Positions 1-9,067 of a stretch of DNA of 64,000 bases are shown one piece after another. The stretch's first letter is position 1. Every line of letters starts with the position of its first letter. Position numbers and translations under genes: made by a program. The notes beneath the pieces were generated by a model. That model ran no database searches. It was given only the letters and a program-made list of their open reading frames with translations, and was not told the DNA's origin. This DNA is from Verrucomicrobiota bacterium (GTDB lineage: Bacteria; Verrucomicrobiota; Verrucomicrobiia; Verrucomicrobiales; DEV007). The stretch is taken from positions 1 through 64,000 of the forward strand of contig DAOUQC010000003.1 in NCBI GenBank assembly GCA_030625775.1, written 5' to 3'.

Positions 1-9
1 AGCATCGCG

Positions 10-330
10 ATGTTCAGGCACCCCCTTCCTAAATACCTAGAAAGTTTTCAACTTTTTACTGATGCAAGAATCATCTCATCAGGTTTCTGTGTCGAAGACT
101 GCTGTCCCTCGATGTGGGTGAGAATCACTGAATCCACTGACACCGTAATCTTCCACTCACCCCACAAGAGTATTGATATGTCAGGAACACAGGAACAATG
201 TGGGGACTTTCGATACGAACTCGATAAGACTCAGTTTCTTGACGTTTCGCATAGACTCCTAGGAGACGCCCTTGTCATGGTTACCACTCGATTTCAGAAC
301 CACCTTAACGAGCAACATAGAAGCACCTAA
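10..330 (+). CDS. Hypothetical protein in integron-like cassette (possibly 5'-truncated)
   Basis: A 106-residue protein I do not recognise. It has several Cys residues near residues 27-33 (CVEDCC) and an amphipathic C-terminal half, with no membrane segment or signal peptide. The reading frame is open to the window edge, so the true start could lie upstream. Its stop codon TAA is embedded in the left end (ACCTAAC) of the attC-like repeat at 325-452, which is typical of an integron cassette gene. The next two cassettes carry toxin-antitoxin pairs, but this protein shows no obvious toxin signature. Whether it is expressed cannot be judged from the sequence. Confidence 0.5.
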   Translation: MFRHPLPKYLESFQLFTDARIISSGFCVEDCCPSMWVRITESTDTVIFHSPHKSIDMSGTQEQCGDFRYELDKTQFLDVSHRLLGDALVMVTTRFQNHLNEQHRST

Positions 331-452
331 CAAATCGTGGCTGCGAACAGGCTCCCCGCCGAGAGTTGAAAATTTCTATGCAAATTCTAACATTAACCTT
401 GAAATCAGAGCGCGCTCTCAGGTAGCCTGTCCGCAGCACTCAAACGTTCTCT
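325..452 (+). repeat. attC-like recombination site 1
   Basis: The element starts with ACCTAAC, a perfect match to the integron R'' consensus RYYYAAC. It ends with CACTCAAACGTT, the usual L'-R' side. The arms GGCTGCGAACAGGCT (339-353) and AGCCTGTCCGCAGC (424-437) pair with one mismatch. The inner part (CCCCGCCGAGAGTTGAAA ... GAAATCAGAGCGCGCTCTC) is shared with the repeats at 1028-1154 and 1712-1836. The terminal GTT is not followed by the RRRY consensus, so the site may be diverged. Confidence 0.7.
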
Positions 453-494
453 CTTAAAGTTGACGTCTTGACGTGAATCAACGATGCTTCCCAC

Positions 495-704
495 ATGCAA
501 AGCATGATTGAGATTCAGAAACAAGCGGATCAGTTATCGACCGAGGATAAGGCCGGATTGGCTGCCCACCTTCTGGCATCATTGGCATCGCCACCGCTCG
601 GTGCTGATAACGCTGAAATTGATCGTCGAGATGAGGAAATGGACTCAGGTTTAGTCCAGCCTATTTCACACTCCGACTTTTTAACAGAAGTTGGTCGTAA
701 ATGA
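495..704 (+). CDS. Type II antitoxin, addiction module protein family
   Basis: A 69-residue acidic protein with the form of the unstable-antitoxin family found next to ParE/RelE toxins: an N-terminal helix with LSTEDKAGLAAHLLASL, then a charged ExDRRDEEM segment and a short C-terminal tail that would wrap the toxin. Its stop overlaps the start of the downstream toxin in an ATGA, which implies translational coupling. An internal ATG at 504 is an alternative start. The expected role is neutralisation of the partner toxin and autorepression. It lies in the second attC-bounded unit. Confidence 0.8.
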   Translation: MQSMIEIQKQADQLSTEDKAGLAAHLLASLASPPLGADNAEIDRRDEEMDSGLVQPISHSDFLTEVGRK

Positions 705-994
705 AAGATGCGGTCTATCACCCCAAGGTGCCTTCCGAGGTTCGAGATATCATTGAGTATTACGAAGGGATTTCAGCACCTTTGGCAGACGAATTTTGGG
801 AAGAGCTCACATCGGCGATTCAATATGCTCAGGAATATCCCGAACGGCACCATTGGGATGCAAGTGGCCGGAGGCGGAGCAATCTAAAGCGTTTTCCGTA
901 CCATTTTCTTTTCCGCCTTTTTGATTCTCATATCCGCATTACTGTTATTCGTCATCATAGTCGAGATCCTAGCTTTGGCAGTAGGCGCGCTTAA
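701..994 (+). CDS. Type II toxin, RelE/ParE family
   Basis: A 97-residue basic protein with the RelE/ParE fold pattern. It has an N-terminal strand (AVYHPKVPSEVRDIIEYYE), a long helix with FWEELTSAIQYAQEYPERH, and C-terminal strands with RRSNLKRFPYHFLFRLFDSHIRITVIRHHSRDP. The pattern FPYHFLFR...IRITVIRHHSRDP is typical of ParE-type toxins, which act on gyrase or ribosome-bound mRNA; which target applies here cannot be read. It overlaps the antitoxin by 4 bp. An attC-like repeat begins 34 bp after its stop, so the pair is one mobile cassette. Confidence 0.82.
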   Translation: MKDAVYHPKVPSEVRDIIEYYEGISAPLADEFWEELTSAIQYAQEYPERHHWDASGRRRSNLKRFPYHFLFRLFDSHIRITVIRHHSRDPSFGSRRA

Positions 995-1027
995 GCCTCC
1001 TGAATGCAAACAAAGCTCTAAATTTGG

Positions 1028-1154
1028 AGAGAACAAAACGCAGCAGAGCAACCCGCTACCGCTCCGCAGTCGAAATCTAAATGAAAACTTTAACCCTCAA
1101 CTTGAACACGAAAGCTCGCTGCCAGTAGCGGGTTGCCTGTGCTCGACGCTATCT
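1028..1154 (+). repeat. attC-like recombination site 2 (degenerate)
   Basis: A second copy of the ~125-bp imperfect palindrome. The arms GCAACCCGCTAC (1048-1059) and GTAGCGGGTTGC (1125-1136) pair perfectly over 12 bp. The inner segment CGCAGTCGAAATCT resembles the other two copies. The left end is AGAGAAC-AAAACG. The right end reads GCTCGACGCT where GTT would be expected, so the cleavage triplet seems to be changed to GCT and the site may recombine poorly. Confidence 0.6.
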
Positions 1155-1202
1155 CAATAGAAGAAGCTTGAGGCTATTTGTCTTTTTGGTATATTGATTT
1201 GT

Positions 1203-1409
1203 ATGAGTATCGCAGAAATCGAAAACATGACGACTTCCGAACGTCTCCGCACGATGGAAGCACTGTGGGATGCGATTTGTCATGACTCCGCCGAGCCTGA
1301 TTCTCCGGGCTGGCACGAAGATATATTGAGTGAGCGCCGTAAAAAAATCGAATCAGGTGAGGCGAAATTTATTTCTTTGGAAGAAGCCAAGCGACGCCTG
1401 CAAGGATGA
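1203..1409 (+). CDS. Type II antitoxin, addiction module protein family
   Basis: A 68-residue protein with the classic layout of this antitoxin family: N-terminal MSIAEIENMTTSERLRTMEALWDAI, a central SPGWHEDILSERRKKIESGEAKFISLEEAK region, and a C-terminal Arg/Leu tail. The ORF track begins at a TTG three codons earlier; the ATG at 1203 fits family starts better. It overlaps the toxin in ATGA. It is clearly more typical of the family than the antitoxin in the preceding cassette, so the two pairs are not recent duplicates. Confidence 0.88.
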   Translation: MSIAEIENMTTSERLRTMEALWDAICHDSAEPDSPGWHEDILSERRKKIESGEAKFISLEEAKRRLQG

Positions 1410-1711
1410 CTGTCTCTGAGGTTGTTTTTCTTGAAGAGGCCATCAGCGACTTGGAAGAAGGCCGTCAATTTTACGAATATATAGAAGAGGGTATTGGAAT
1501 TTATTTTATCGATTCTTTATTGGCAGATGCCGCTTCACTTCAGCTTTATGCCGGTATTCACTTAATCCATTACGGATATTTCAGAATGTTGGCGAAGCGT
1601 TTCCCGTTCGCAGTTTATTATGAAATTGAGAATGGAATTGCGAGAGTGGTTGCTATTCTTGATATGAGACAGGATCCACTAAGTATTCGTAAAATTTTGA
1701 ACGAGAGATAA
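1406..1711 (+). CDS. Type II toxin, RelE/ParE family
   Basis: A 101-residue ParE/RelE-like toxin. Visible hallmarks are the N-terminal strand (VSEVVFLEEAISDLEEGRQFYE), the helix with FIDSLLADAASLQLYAG, and the core strands KRFPFAVYYEIENGIARVVAILDMRQDPLSIRKIL. The RFPFAVYYEI...VVAILDMRQDP run is diagnostic of ParE-family members. It is translationally coupled to the upstream antitoxin. Its stop codon abuts the attC-like repeat at 1712, again the geometry of an integron cassette. Confidence 0.88.
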   Translation: MTVSEVVFLEEAISDLEEGRQFYEYIEEGIGIYFIDSLLADAASLQLYAGIHLIHYGYFRMLAKRFPFAVYYEIENGIARVVAILDMRQDPLSIRKILNER

Positions 1712-1836
1712 AGACAACAAGATGTCGATCCTAACGCCTGCCCCGCCGCGAGTCGAAATTATCATGACTATTCAACCATCAACACAGAAGTCGGAGCGCG
1801 CCCTCGGTTAGGCGTAGGATGACTAGCACGTTGATA
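1712..1836 (+). repeat. attC-like recombination site 3
   Basis: A third copy of the repeat. It starts AGACAAC and ends GCACGTTGATA, so both AAC and GTT core triplets are present and the outer 7-mers pair at most positions. The arms ATCCTAACGCCT (1728-1739) and AGGCGTAGGAT (1810-1820) pair with one extrahelical A, a bulge of the kind that orients single-strand recognition by integron integrases. The inner part CCCGCCGCGAGTCGAAA ... GAAGTCGGAGCGCGCCCTC matches repeat 1 closely. Confidence 0.7.
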
Positions 1837-2071
1837 TGGACACGAGCTCATCGCGCAGGTGCGTATCGCTGATCAGAAAAAGGAATAAGGCTGGGCGGCT
1901 CGGTGCTGGGGTCATGGCGTGAATTGGAGTGGAGAATTTCCTTGCCAAGGATGTTGCTCTTATCGTGAAATAATTTTACTTTTTTCTGACTCCGTGACGC
2001 TGATTGAGTGTTCATGGGGTGTGACTGCTTCTCTAAACGATCATTATACTTATCCCGCTCTCCCTCTCCCA

Positions 2072-3484
2072 ATGTTCGATACGATCTTCCACTACCTGAC
2101 CGTTGTTTATTCCACCTTGTTGCTTCGTTATCTGATTTTTGCGGGGATCGGCTTTCTTCTTTTCTATGTGTTTCTGCGTGATTATCTGCGCAACAAAAAA
2201 ATACAGCCCGGCTTTCCGCGAGGCGCTGATTATCGGCGTGAAATCTGGTATTCTGTCATCTCCCTGCTGATCTTTGCTTTTATTGGCTGGCTGGTGATCG
2301 GGCCGCATGCCCGTCCCTACACAAGGTGGTATTTCCATTTTAGTGATTACGGTTGGGGTTATTTTATTTTTTCCGTGGCCGCTATGATTGTGGTTCACGA
2401 TGCCTACTTCTATTGGACGCATCGCTTGATGCACTGGCGACCGCTGTATCGGCGGATGCATAAAATTCATCACGACTCGAGCAATCCAAGTCCCTGGGCA
2501 GCCTTCTCTTTTCATCCTCTGGAGGCAGTGGTGGAGGCAAGCATCGTCGTGGTGTTTGCCTTTCTGTTTCCTATTCACCCGTTTGCCATGGCACCGTTTT
2601 TCCTGTGGATGACGGCTTTCAATGTCAACGGTCACCTGGGTTACGAACTGTTCCCGTGCTGGGTCACTCGCAGTCCGCTGACAAGATGGGTGAACACTTC
2701 AACCAATCACAATCAGCACCATAAATATTTTCAGGGAAACTATGGGTTATATTTTCGCTGGTGGGACAAGTGGATGGGAAGCACGCACGAACAATACGAA
2801 AAAGAACTGGCGGAGGTGCAGCAGCGTTCGTTCGTTGCAGAGGATCGCCGTTTGGAATGGGACACTCAAGTTCGCAAGCTCTGGTTGCTGGCACCATATT
2901 TCGCGGTTGGGCTTGGATTATTTGTTTTTAAAAATGCCTGGCTAGCCCTGCTGTCATTCCACGTCTGTATGATCACTGCTCTGGTGATTCATCGTGCTCA
3001 ATGGAATTTTGCCAAGCTGTGGCAGGGCGGGCGTCTGCTCTGGTTGGCAGGGGGCACTCTGACTGTTTTTGGTTTCGGGTGGTGGCTTTCCAGCTTGGCG
3101 GGTCAGTATGAAGGCTACGGTGGCCGTCTCGCGGGAATGATGGAGGAGGTGGGTTTGCATGGTGTATCGCTGGCCGCTTTCGCGATCTATTTTTGTGCTG
3201 TGAATCCTGTGCTGGAGGAAGCGTTCTGGCGTGGGCTTTTTGGCAACAAAGGCAAACGTCCAATTTTGGCCGATTTGGCCTATGGCTGCTTTCACTTTTT
3301 GGTGCTCTTGCCGTTCACCGATGCCTACTACGCCACGATTGGTGCGGGAATGCTGGTGGCCATGGGCTATCTATGGAGGCAGGTCGCCAACCGTTCGGAC
3401 GGTCTGGCGCTTCCAGTTGCATGGCACGCCTTAGGTGACGCATCGGTCGTTTTTGTCGTCGCGGGACTGTTGCAGGGGTATTGA
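2072..3484 (+). CDS. Fatty acid hydroxylase/sterol desaturase fused to CPBP protease-like domain
   Basis: A 470-residue multi-pass membrane protein with two parts. The N-terminal half carries the three His boxes of the fatty acid hydroxylase superfamily, HRLMH (117-121), HKIHH (130-134) and HNQHH (213-217), expected to hold a diiron centre that hydroxylates or desaturates a lipid. After a charged linker, the C-terminal ~170 residues look like a CPBP intramembrane protease: EEAFWRG (from 382), a second-motif FHFLVLLPF, and HALGD near the end. The ATG at 2072 was chosen because the upstream extension in the ORF track does not resemble protein. The gene lies just after the cassette array but has no attC of its own. 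The lipid substrate is unknown. Confidence 0.8.
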   Translation: MFDTIFHYLTVVYSTLLLRYLIFAGIGFLLFYVFLRDYLRNKKIQPGFPRGADYRREIWYSVISLLIFAFIGWLVIGPHARPYTRWYFHFSDYGWGYFIFSVAAMIVVHDAYFYWTHRLMHWRPLYRRMHKIHHDSSNPSPWAAFSFHPLEAVVEASIVVVFAFLFPIHPFAMAPFFLWMTAFNVNGHLGYELFPCWVTRSPLTRWVNTSTNHNQHHKYFQGNYGLYFRWWDKWMGSTHEQYEKELAEVQQRSFVAEDRRLEWDTQVRKLWLLAPYFAVGLGLFVFKNAWLALLSFHVCMITALVIHRAQWNFAKLWQGGRLLWLAGGTLTVFGFGWWLSSLAGQYEGYGGRLAGMMEEVGLHGVSLAAFAIYFCAVNPVLEEAFWRGLFGNKGKRPILADLAYGCFHFLVLLPFTDAYYATIGAGMLVAMGYLWRQVANRSDGLALPVAWHALGDASVVFVVAGLLQGY

Positions 3485-3528
3485 GGGAGGGACGGGATAG
3501 CTCGTGGTTTAGCTTTATTAGTTCTGGC

Positions 3529-3568
3529 TTGACGCAATTGTCGGGAGGTCATTAGAATCTGAGATTCT
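3529..3568 (+). promoter_or_regulatory. Candidate promoter with palindrome for NYN gene
   Basis: TTGACG (3529-3534) and TAGAAT (3553-3558) are spaced by 18 bp. The palindrome AGAATC-TGA-GATTCT (3554-3568) overlaps the -10 element and start point, where a repressor could sit. This is inference from sequence only. Confidence 0.35.
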
Positions 3569-3592
3569 TCCTTTCTTCTTCGGTTCGTAACC

Positions 3593-4354
3593 ATGCTCAT
3601 CAAGCCCAATATTCCCTCCGATAATCGCATCGCCCTATTTATCGATGCCGATAATGCTCCAGCAGCAAAGATTGATTTTATTATTTCTGAGCTTGCTACT
3701 TATGGAGTGGTGAATATCAGACGTGCTTACGGTAATTGGAAAAAAACAGCACTCTCCGGGTGGGAAAAGGTGTTGCATGAGTATGCGGTCAAACCCATTC
3801 AGAATTTTGATATTGTGAAAGGCAAAAATGCCTCTGATATGGCCTTGTTGATTGATGCGATGGACACACTTTACACAAAGGATGTCGAGATATTCTGCTT
3901 GGTTTCATCAGACTGTGACTTCACGCCGCTGGTTCTGCGTTTGCGCGCAGAGGGGAAGCAGGTGATTGGTTTTGGTCGGAAAACCACACCTGAGCCATTT
4001 GTTAACTCCTGCAGTAAGTTCCTATATCTTGATGAGGAAACGTCTGCCAAAACTTCCAAAAATAAGAAAGAGGTGTCGATCAATCAGTTAAAAGGAAATA
4101 CTAAGCTGATGAATACCCTGCGAAATGCGGTTAAGGCGGCTACTGAAGATGATGGCTGGGCGCCACTCGGGCCGGTAGGCTCGTATATATCCAATCAAGG
4201 CCCCTTTGATCATCGTACTTTCGGTTTTGAAAAGTTGAGCGATATGTTTGCGGCGATTGACCTTTTTGAAGTGAAGCAAGTCCAGCGTGATCAACAAAAA
4301 GTAATAAGGGTTCGCTTGAAAAAACCAGCAGTGAGGAAAGCTTCAAAAAAATAG
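3593..4354 (+). CDS. NYN-domain ribonuclease-like protein with C-terminal LOTUS-like domain
   Basis: A 253-residue protein of the LabA/DUF88 family. The N-terminal PIN-like NYN domain shows the acidic metal-binding residues: IALFIDADN (Asp18, Asp20), SDMALLIDAMD, and CLVSSDCDFTPL. The C-terminal stretch GWAPLGPVGSYISNQGPFDHRTFGFEKLSDMFAAIDLFEV matches the OST-HTH/LOTUS winged helix that often follows NYN and binds RNA. The expected role is RNA cleavage or processing. It is a single-gene unit with a possible own promoter and converges on the cytochrome gene 19 bp downstream. Confidence 0.85.
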   Translation: MLIKPNIPSDNRIALFIDADNAPAAKIDFIISELATYGVVNIRRAYGNWKKTALSGWEKVLHEYAVKPIQNFDIVKGKNASDMALLIDAMDTLYTKDVEIFCLVSSDCDFTPLVLRLRAEGKQVIGFGRKTTPEPFVNSCSKFLYLDEETSAKTSKNKKEVSINQLKGNTKLMNTLRNAVKAATEDDGWAPLGPVGSYISNQGPFDHRTFGFEKLSDMFAAIDLFEVKQVQRDQQKVIRVRLKKPAVRKASKK

Positions 4355-4373
4355 CACCATTTTCGGCGCACTG

Positions 4374-5789
4374 TTAAAGCGTCTTCAAATACTCGATCAC
4401 CGCCTGGCGATCTTCCTCGCTGAGATCATCGCCAAAGGTATGGCCCTGATTGCCGTAACCGGGCAGGGTGGTATCGTAGATATTTTTATCCCCCTTATTG
4501 CTGTTCTCATGTTTTTGATACTTCCAGCCCAGGGTTCCAAAATCGTAATCTGAAGTGTTGAAAGTGCGCTGCCAGTATGGAGGTCTGAGTTTGCTGTTGA
4601 GCAATGTCAGAATATCGGGCACCGAGCCATTGTGAAGGTAGGGAGCGGTCGCCCAGATGCCGTCCAGCGGTGGTGCGATGTAACCGTTGCCAGGTTCCAG
4701 TCGCGCGGCGTAGGGGCCCTTGCCGAACCAGCTTTTGCTGTAAGAATGGCTGTCCACGCTGTTTTGCCAATCGGAGAGCATCGGGTCGGTTTTGATCGTA
4801 TCCAACTTGATCATGTAGTTGGGGAATTCGCCGTCCGGCCCGTAAGTGCCGTGACAGCGGGCGCATTCGTCTTTAAAAACCTGTTCACCTTGTAGCGCTT
4901 TAGCGGAGTCGATTTCCTTTGGCCATTTGGGCGCTTCCAGTGTTTCGAGGAAGGCCAGCACGTCGGCAAAATTTTTGTCGATCTCCGCGGCCTCACTGCT
5001 GTCCTTGAGAGTCAGCAAGCTGGATGCCATCATCAGTCGGGAAAAATCGCCCCGGCCTGATGCGGTGTAATACAAAGCATTTTTCTTTTTTAACAACCAC
5101 AGTGGAGGCACGTCGGTGGGAATGACTACGTGCTTTTTTGTTTTCTCTGTGGTTTTGGGTTTGTCGATCCATTCCAGCGTTTCGGGATCACGGTGTCGTC
5201 CGAGAACAAAGGCCAGATTATCGGCCGGGTTGACGCCTCGCACTTTGGTTTGAATCAGGGGGGAGACAAGCAGGAAGCGCTCATGCAAAGTTTTATATGC
5301 TTGCCGTTGGGGTGAGTCGGGGCCGTGCAGACCTGCAATCATGCCGTCGACCATACTCACTGTGGAGGTGCGGTCTGCAGTGAAATCAACGGTCGAATTT
5401 CCCAGTCCGAGGATGAACTTGCCATTCAAAGTCTGGGCATGACAGCGCAGGCAGTTGGAAGTTACGACCCGGACTCCGTTGGGAGCGGTGACTGCTGTAA
5501 AATGGTAAGGCAGGGGCGCCTGGTCACCTTTACGTTTGAGCTGGTTTTTGCCCGGAGGGCGGGCCATGCTGAACAAGCCGATCGGTATGCCGCTGACGAT
5601 GTAGTCACCTTCGACCAGGTATTTGTAACCTTTTTCCGGATCTCCGGAACGTTGCTTGGAGGCGGGGATGCGCGTGCGGTAGCGTGGTTTTTTGGTTGAT
5701 GCCTTGGAATCTTTCGCCAGTGAGCGTTCCTGAGAGAAAGAGAAAACGGTGATCGCCGCGAGTAGCAAAATAAGGAGGCGTCGTATCAT
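4374..5789 (-). CDS. Secreted diheme c-type cytochrome
   Basis: A 471-residue exported protein with signal peptide MIRRLLILLLAAITVFSFS and two CxxCH heme sites, CLRCH (113-117) and CARCH (309-313). The region YIAPPLDGIWATAPYLHNGSVPDILTLLN is shared with di-heme peroxidase/thiol-oxidase-like cytochromes and supplies a distal Met/His ligand region. It is a periplasmic electron carrier or oxidoreductase whose substrate cannot be told. The long spacing between heme sites and the ~470-residue length fit the large cytochrome family common in Planctomycetes and Verrucomicrobia. It lies 77 bp downstream of acs on the same strand. Confidence 0.8.
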   Translation of the reverse strand: MIRRLLILLLAAITVFSFSQERSLAKDSKASTKKPRYRTRIPASKQRSGDPEKGYKYLVEGDYIVSGIPIGLFSMARPPGKNQLKRKGDQAPLPYHFTAVTAPNGVRVVTSNCLRCHAQTLNGKFILGLGNSTVDFTADRTSTVSMVDGMIAGLHGPDSPQRQAYKTLHERFLLVSPLIQTKVRGVNPADNLAFVLGRHRDPETLEWIDKPKTTEKTKKHVVIPTDVPPLWLLKKKNALYYTASGRGDFSRLMMASSLLTLKDSSEAAEIDKNFADVLAFLETLEAPKWPKEIDSAKALQGEQVFKDECARCHGTYGPDGEFPNYMIKLDTIKTDPMLSDWQNSVDSHSYSKSWFGKGPYAARLEPGNGYIAPPLDGIWATAPYLHNGSVPDILTLLNSKLRPPYWQRTFNTSDYDFGTLGWKYQKHENSNKGDKNIYDTTLPGYGNQGHTFGDDLSEEDRQAVIEYLKTL

Positions 5790-5866
5790 GGGGAAAAGAG
5801 GGAGGGCTTTCAGCCCGCCATTTTATTGGGATGGGGACTGGAAAGTCCCCGCTCATTTATAACTCA

Positions 5867-7840
<1,974 letters not shown>

Positions 7841-7907
7841 GAAGAATAGAAGGTAGGAGTTAGAATGCTTTGTAGAGGCGGGAATTTAACAAGATTCGCC
7901 GCAAGGC

Positions 7908-8678
7908 TCAAATCTTTTTGCGAGCTCGTTTTCTTTTTGGTTTTTTTGGCAGATTGTTTTGCATCATGGCTGCCTGGATTTCTACATCACCGAGCAATTT
8001 CCATTTTCCGGGCAAAAGGTCGTGGGCCATGAGATTACCGATCCGGATGCGCTCGAGATTTTTCACCCGGTAGCCGAGTTTGTCGAACATATTGCGGATC
8101 TGGCGTTTGTAGCCTTGCGTCAGGATGACGCTGACACGTCGAACACTGAGAGGCTTGACGCTTTGGGCCACGGCCAGACCATCCTCCAGGCGGATACCGC
8201 GGGTGAGGCGTTCGATGTGGTCGTGGTTGAAATTTTGATTCAGGGTGACGTGGTATTCTTTCTCAATCTTGTGTTTGGGATGGGAAAGGCATTCGGAAAG
8301 CTTGCTGGCATTACTGAGCAGAATGAGGCCGTGGCTGTCCAGGTCGAGCCGGCCAATATGGGGCAGGTGGTGAAAAGAGGGCGGCAGCAGATTGTAGATC
8401 GTATCGCGGCCTTGTGGGTCTCCACGAGAGCAGAGAAAGCCCTTGGGTTTGTTGAGCAGCAGGGTGGTTTCGCGTGCCTGCTGGAGCATGATGCCATTGT
8501 GGCGGACGGAGTCGTCGGGGAGGACACGGGTGCCCATATTTTTGCAAATTTCGCCGTTGATCTGGATCTGCCCAGCGGTGATGAGGTGCTCACAGCTGCG
8601 TCGCGAGCCGAGACCGCAGGAGGCGAGAAAGCGGTTCAGGCGGATGCCTTCACGGGATGTCGATGATCGGGAAGGCAT
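7908..8678 (-). CDS. RsuA/RluB-family pseudouridine synthase
   Basis: A 256-residue enzyme that isomerises uridine in rRNA. An N-terminal S4 RNA-binding domain (IRLNRFLASCGLGSRRSCEHLITAGQIQING) is followed by the catalytic domain with GRLDLDSHGLILLSN, which contains the nucleophilic Asp, and by the later motif QGYKRQIRNMFDKLGYRVKNLERIRIGNL. The C-terminus is a short basic tail (KKPKRKRARKKI). Whether it acts like RluB, RluE, RluF or RsuA cannot be decided from motifs. The third and fourth residues of the GRLDxxTxGLL motif differ from the most common form (Ser-His for Thr-x). Confidence 0.9.
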   Translation of the reverse strand: MPSRSSTSREGIRLNRFLASCGLGSRRSCEHLITAGQIQINGEICKNMGTRVLPDDSVRHNGIMLQQARETTLLLNKPKGFLCSRGDPQGRDTIYNLLPPSFHHLPHIGRLDLDSHGLILLSNASKLSECLSHPKHKIEKEYHVTLNQNFNHDHIERLTRGIRLEDGLAVAQSVKPLSVRRVSVILTQGYKRQIRNMFDKLGYRVKNLERIRIGNLMAHDLLPGKWKLLGDVEIQAAMMQNNLPKKPKRKRARKKI

Positions 8679-8828
8679 GGGACTAGGAGCCTGTTCTCAA
8701 GGCTCCTGTTTCAAGAGCGTGCTTATTCTTCTGGAGATAGAAAATAGCAGTGGTGCGTCGCTCTGGCCAATCATGGGCAAGAGCCGTAGCGGTGTGGGAA
8801 CAGTCGGAAGCATCCCCATGCTACAAGT

Positions 8829-8984
8829 TCAGGCGTCAGGTTTTGTTTTGGGTAGACCAAGGGGCGTGGTGCCCTCTTTCCATTCGCCTCGTTCGCGCAT
8901 CAATTTGATACGCTCGAAACGTTTCAATACGCTGCGTTTTGAACCAACGGATTTTGAACCTTTAAGACTGGGATGTTGAGACAT
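8829..8984 (-). CDS. Small basic protein of Verrucomicrobia/Chlamydiae type
   Basis: A 51-residue, strongly basic protein (MSQHPSLKGSKSVGSKRSVLKRFERIKLMRERGEWKEG...). The form MSQHPSL...KRNVLKRFERI is a lineage marker described from Verrucomicrobia and Chlamydiae; a ribosome-linked role has been suggested but its function is not established. The ORF track starts 29 codons too early. The ATG at 8984 gives the conserved N-terminus. No Shine-Dalgarno is visible, and a TATAAC lies only ~16 nt upstream, so the mRNA leader may be very short. Confidence 0.85.
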   Translation of the reverse strand: MSQHPSLKGSKSVGSKRSVLKRFERIKLMRERGEWKEGTTPLGLPKTKPDA

Positions 8985-9067
8985 GATGCCGTAAATTGAG
9001 TTATAGTGCTTCCTCTTTCCGAGGGCGGCGAAACTACGCGTGGAGTGGGGAAAATGCAAGCCCCACT

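Noticed and set aside
1919-2071. N-terminal extension of the hydroxylase ORF in the track
   Set aside because: The 51 extra residues show no membrane or family character, and the ATG at 2072 starts a normal hydrophobic N-terminus.
2033-2635. 200-aa antisense ORF in the hydroxylase gene
   Set aside because: His/Cys/Gln-rich shadow of the coding strand; no family features.
8685-8707. Hairpin AGGAGCCT...AGGCTCCT between the small basic protein and pseudouridine synthase genes
   Set aside because: Stable stem but no T-run on the minus strand, so it is not a convincing intrinsic terminator; function unclear.
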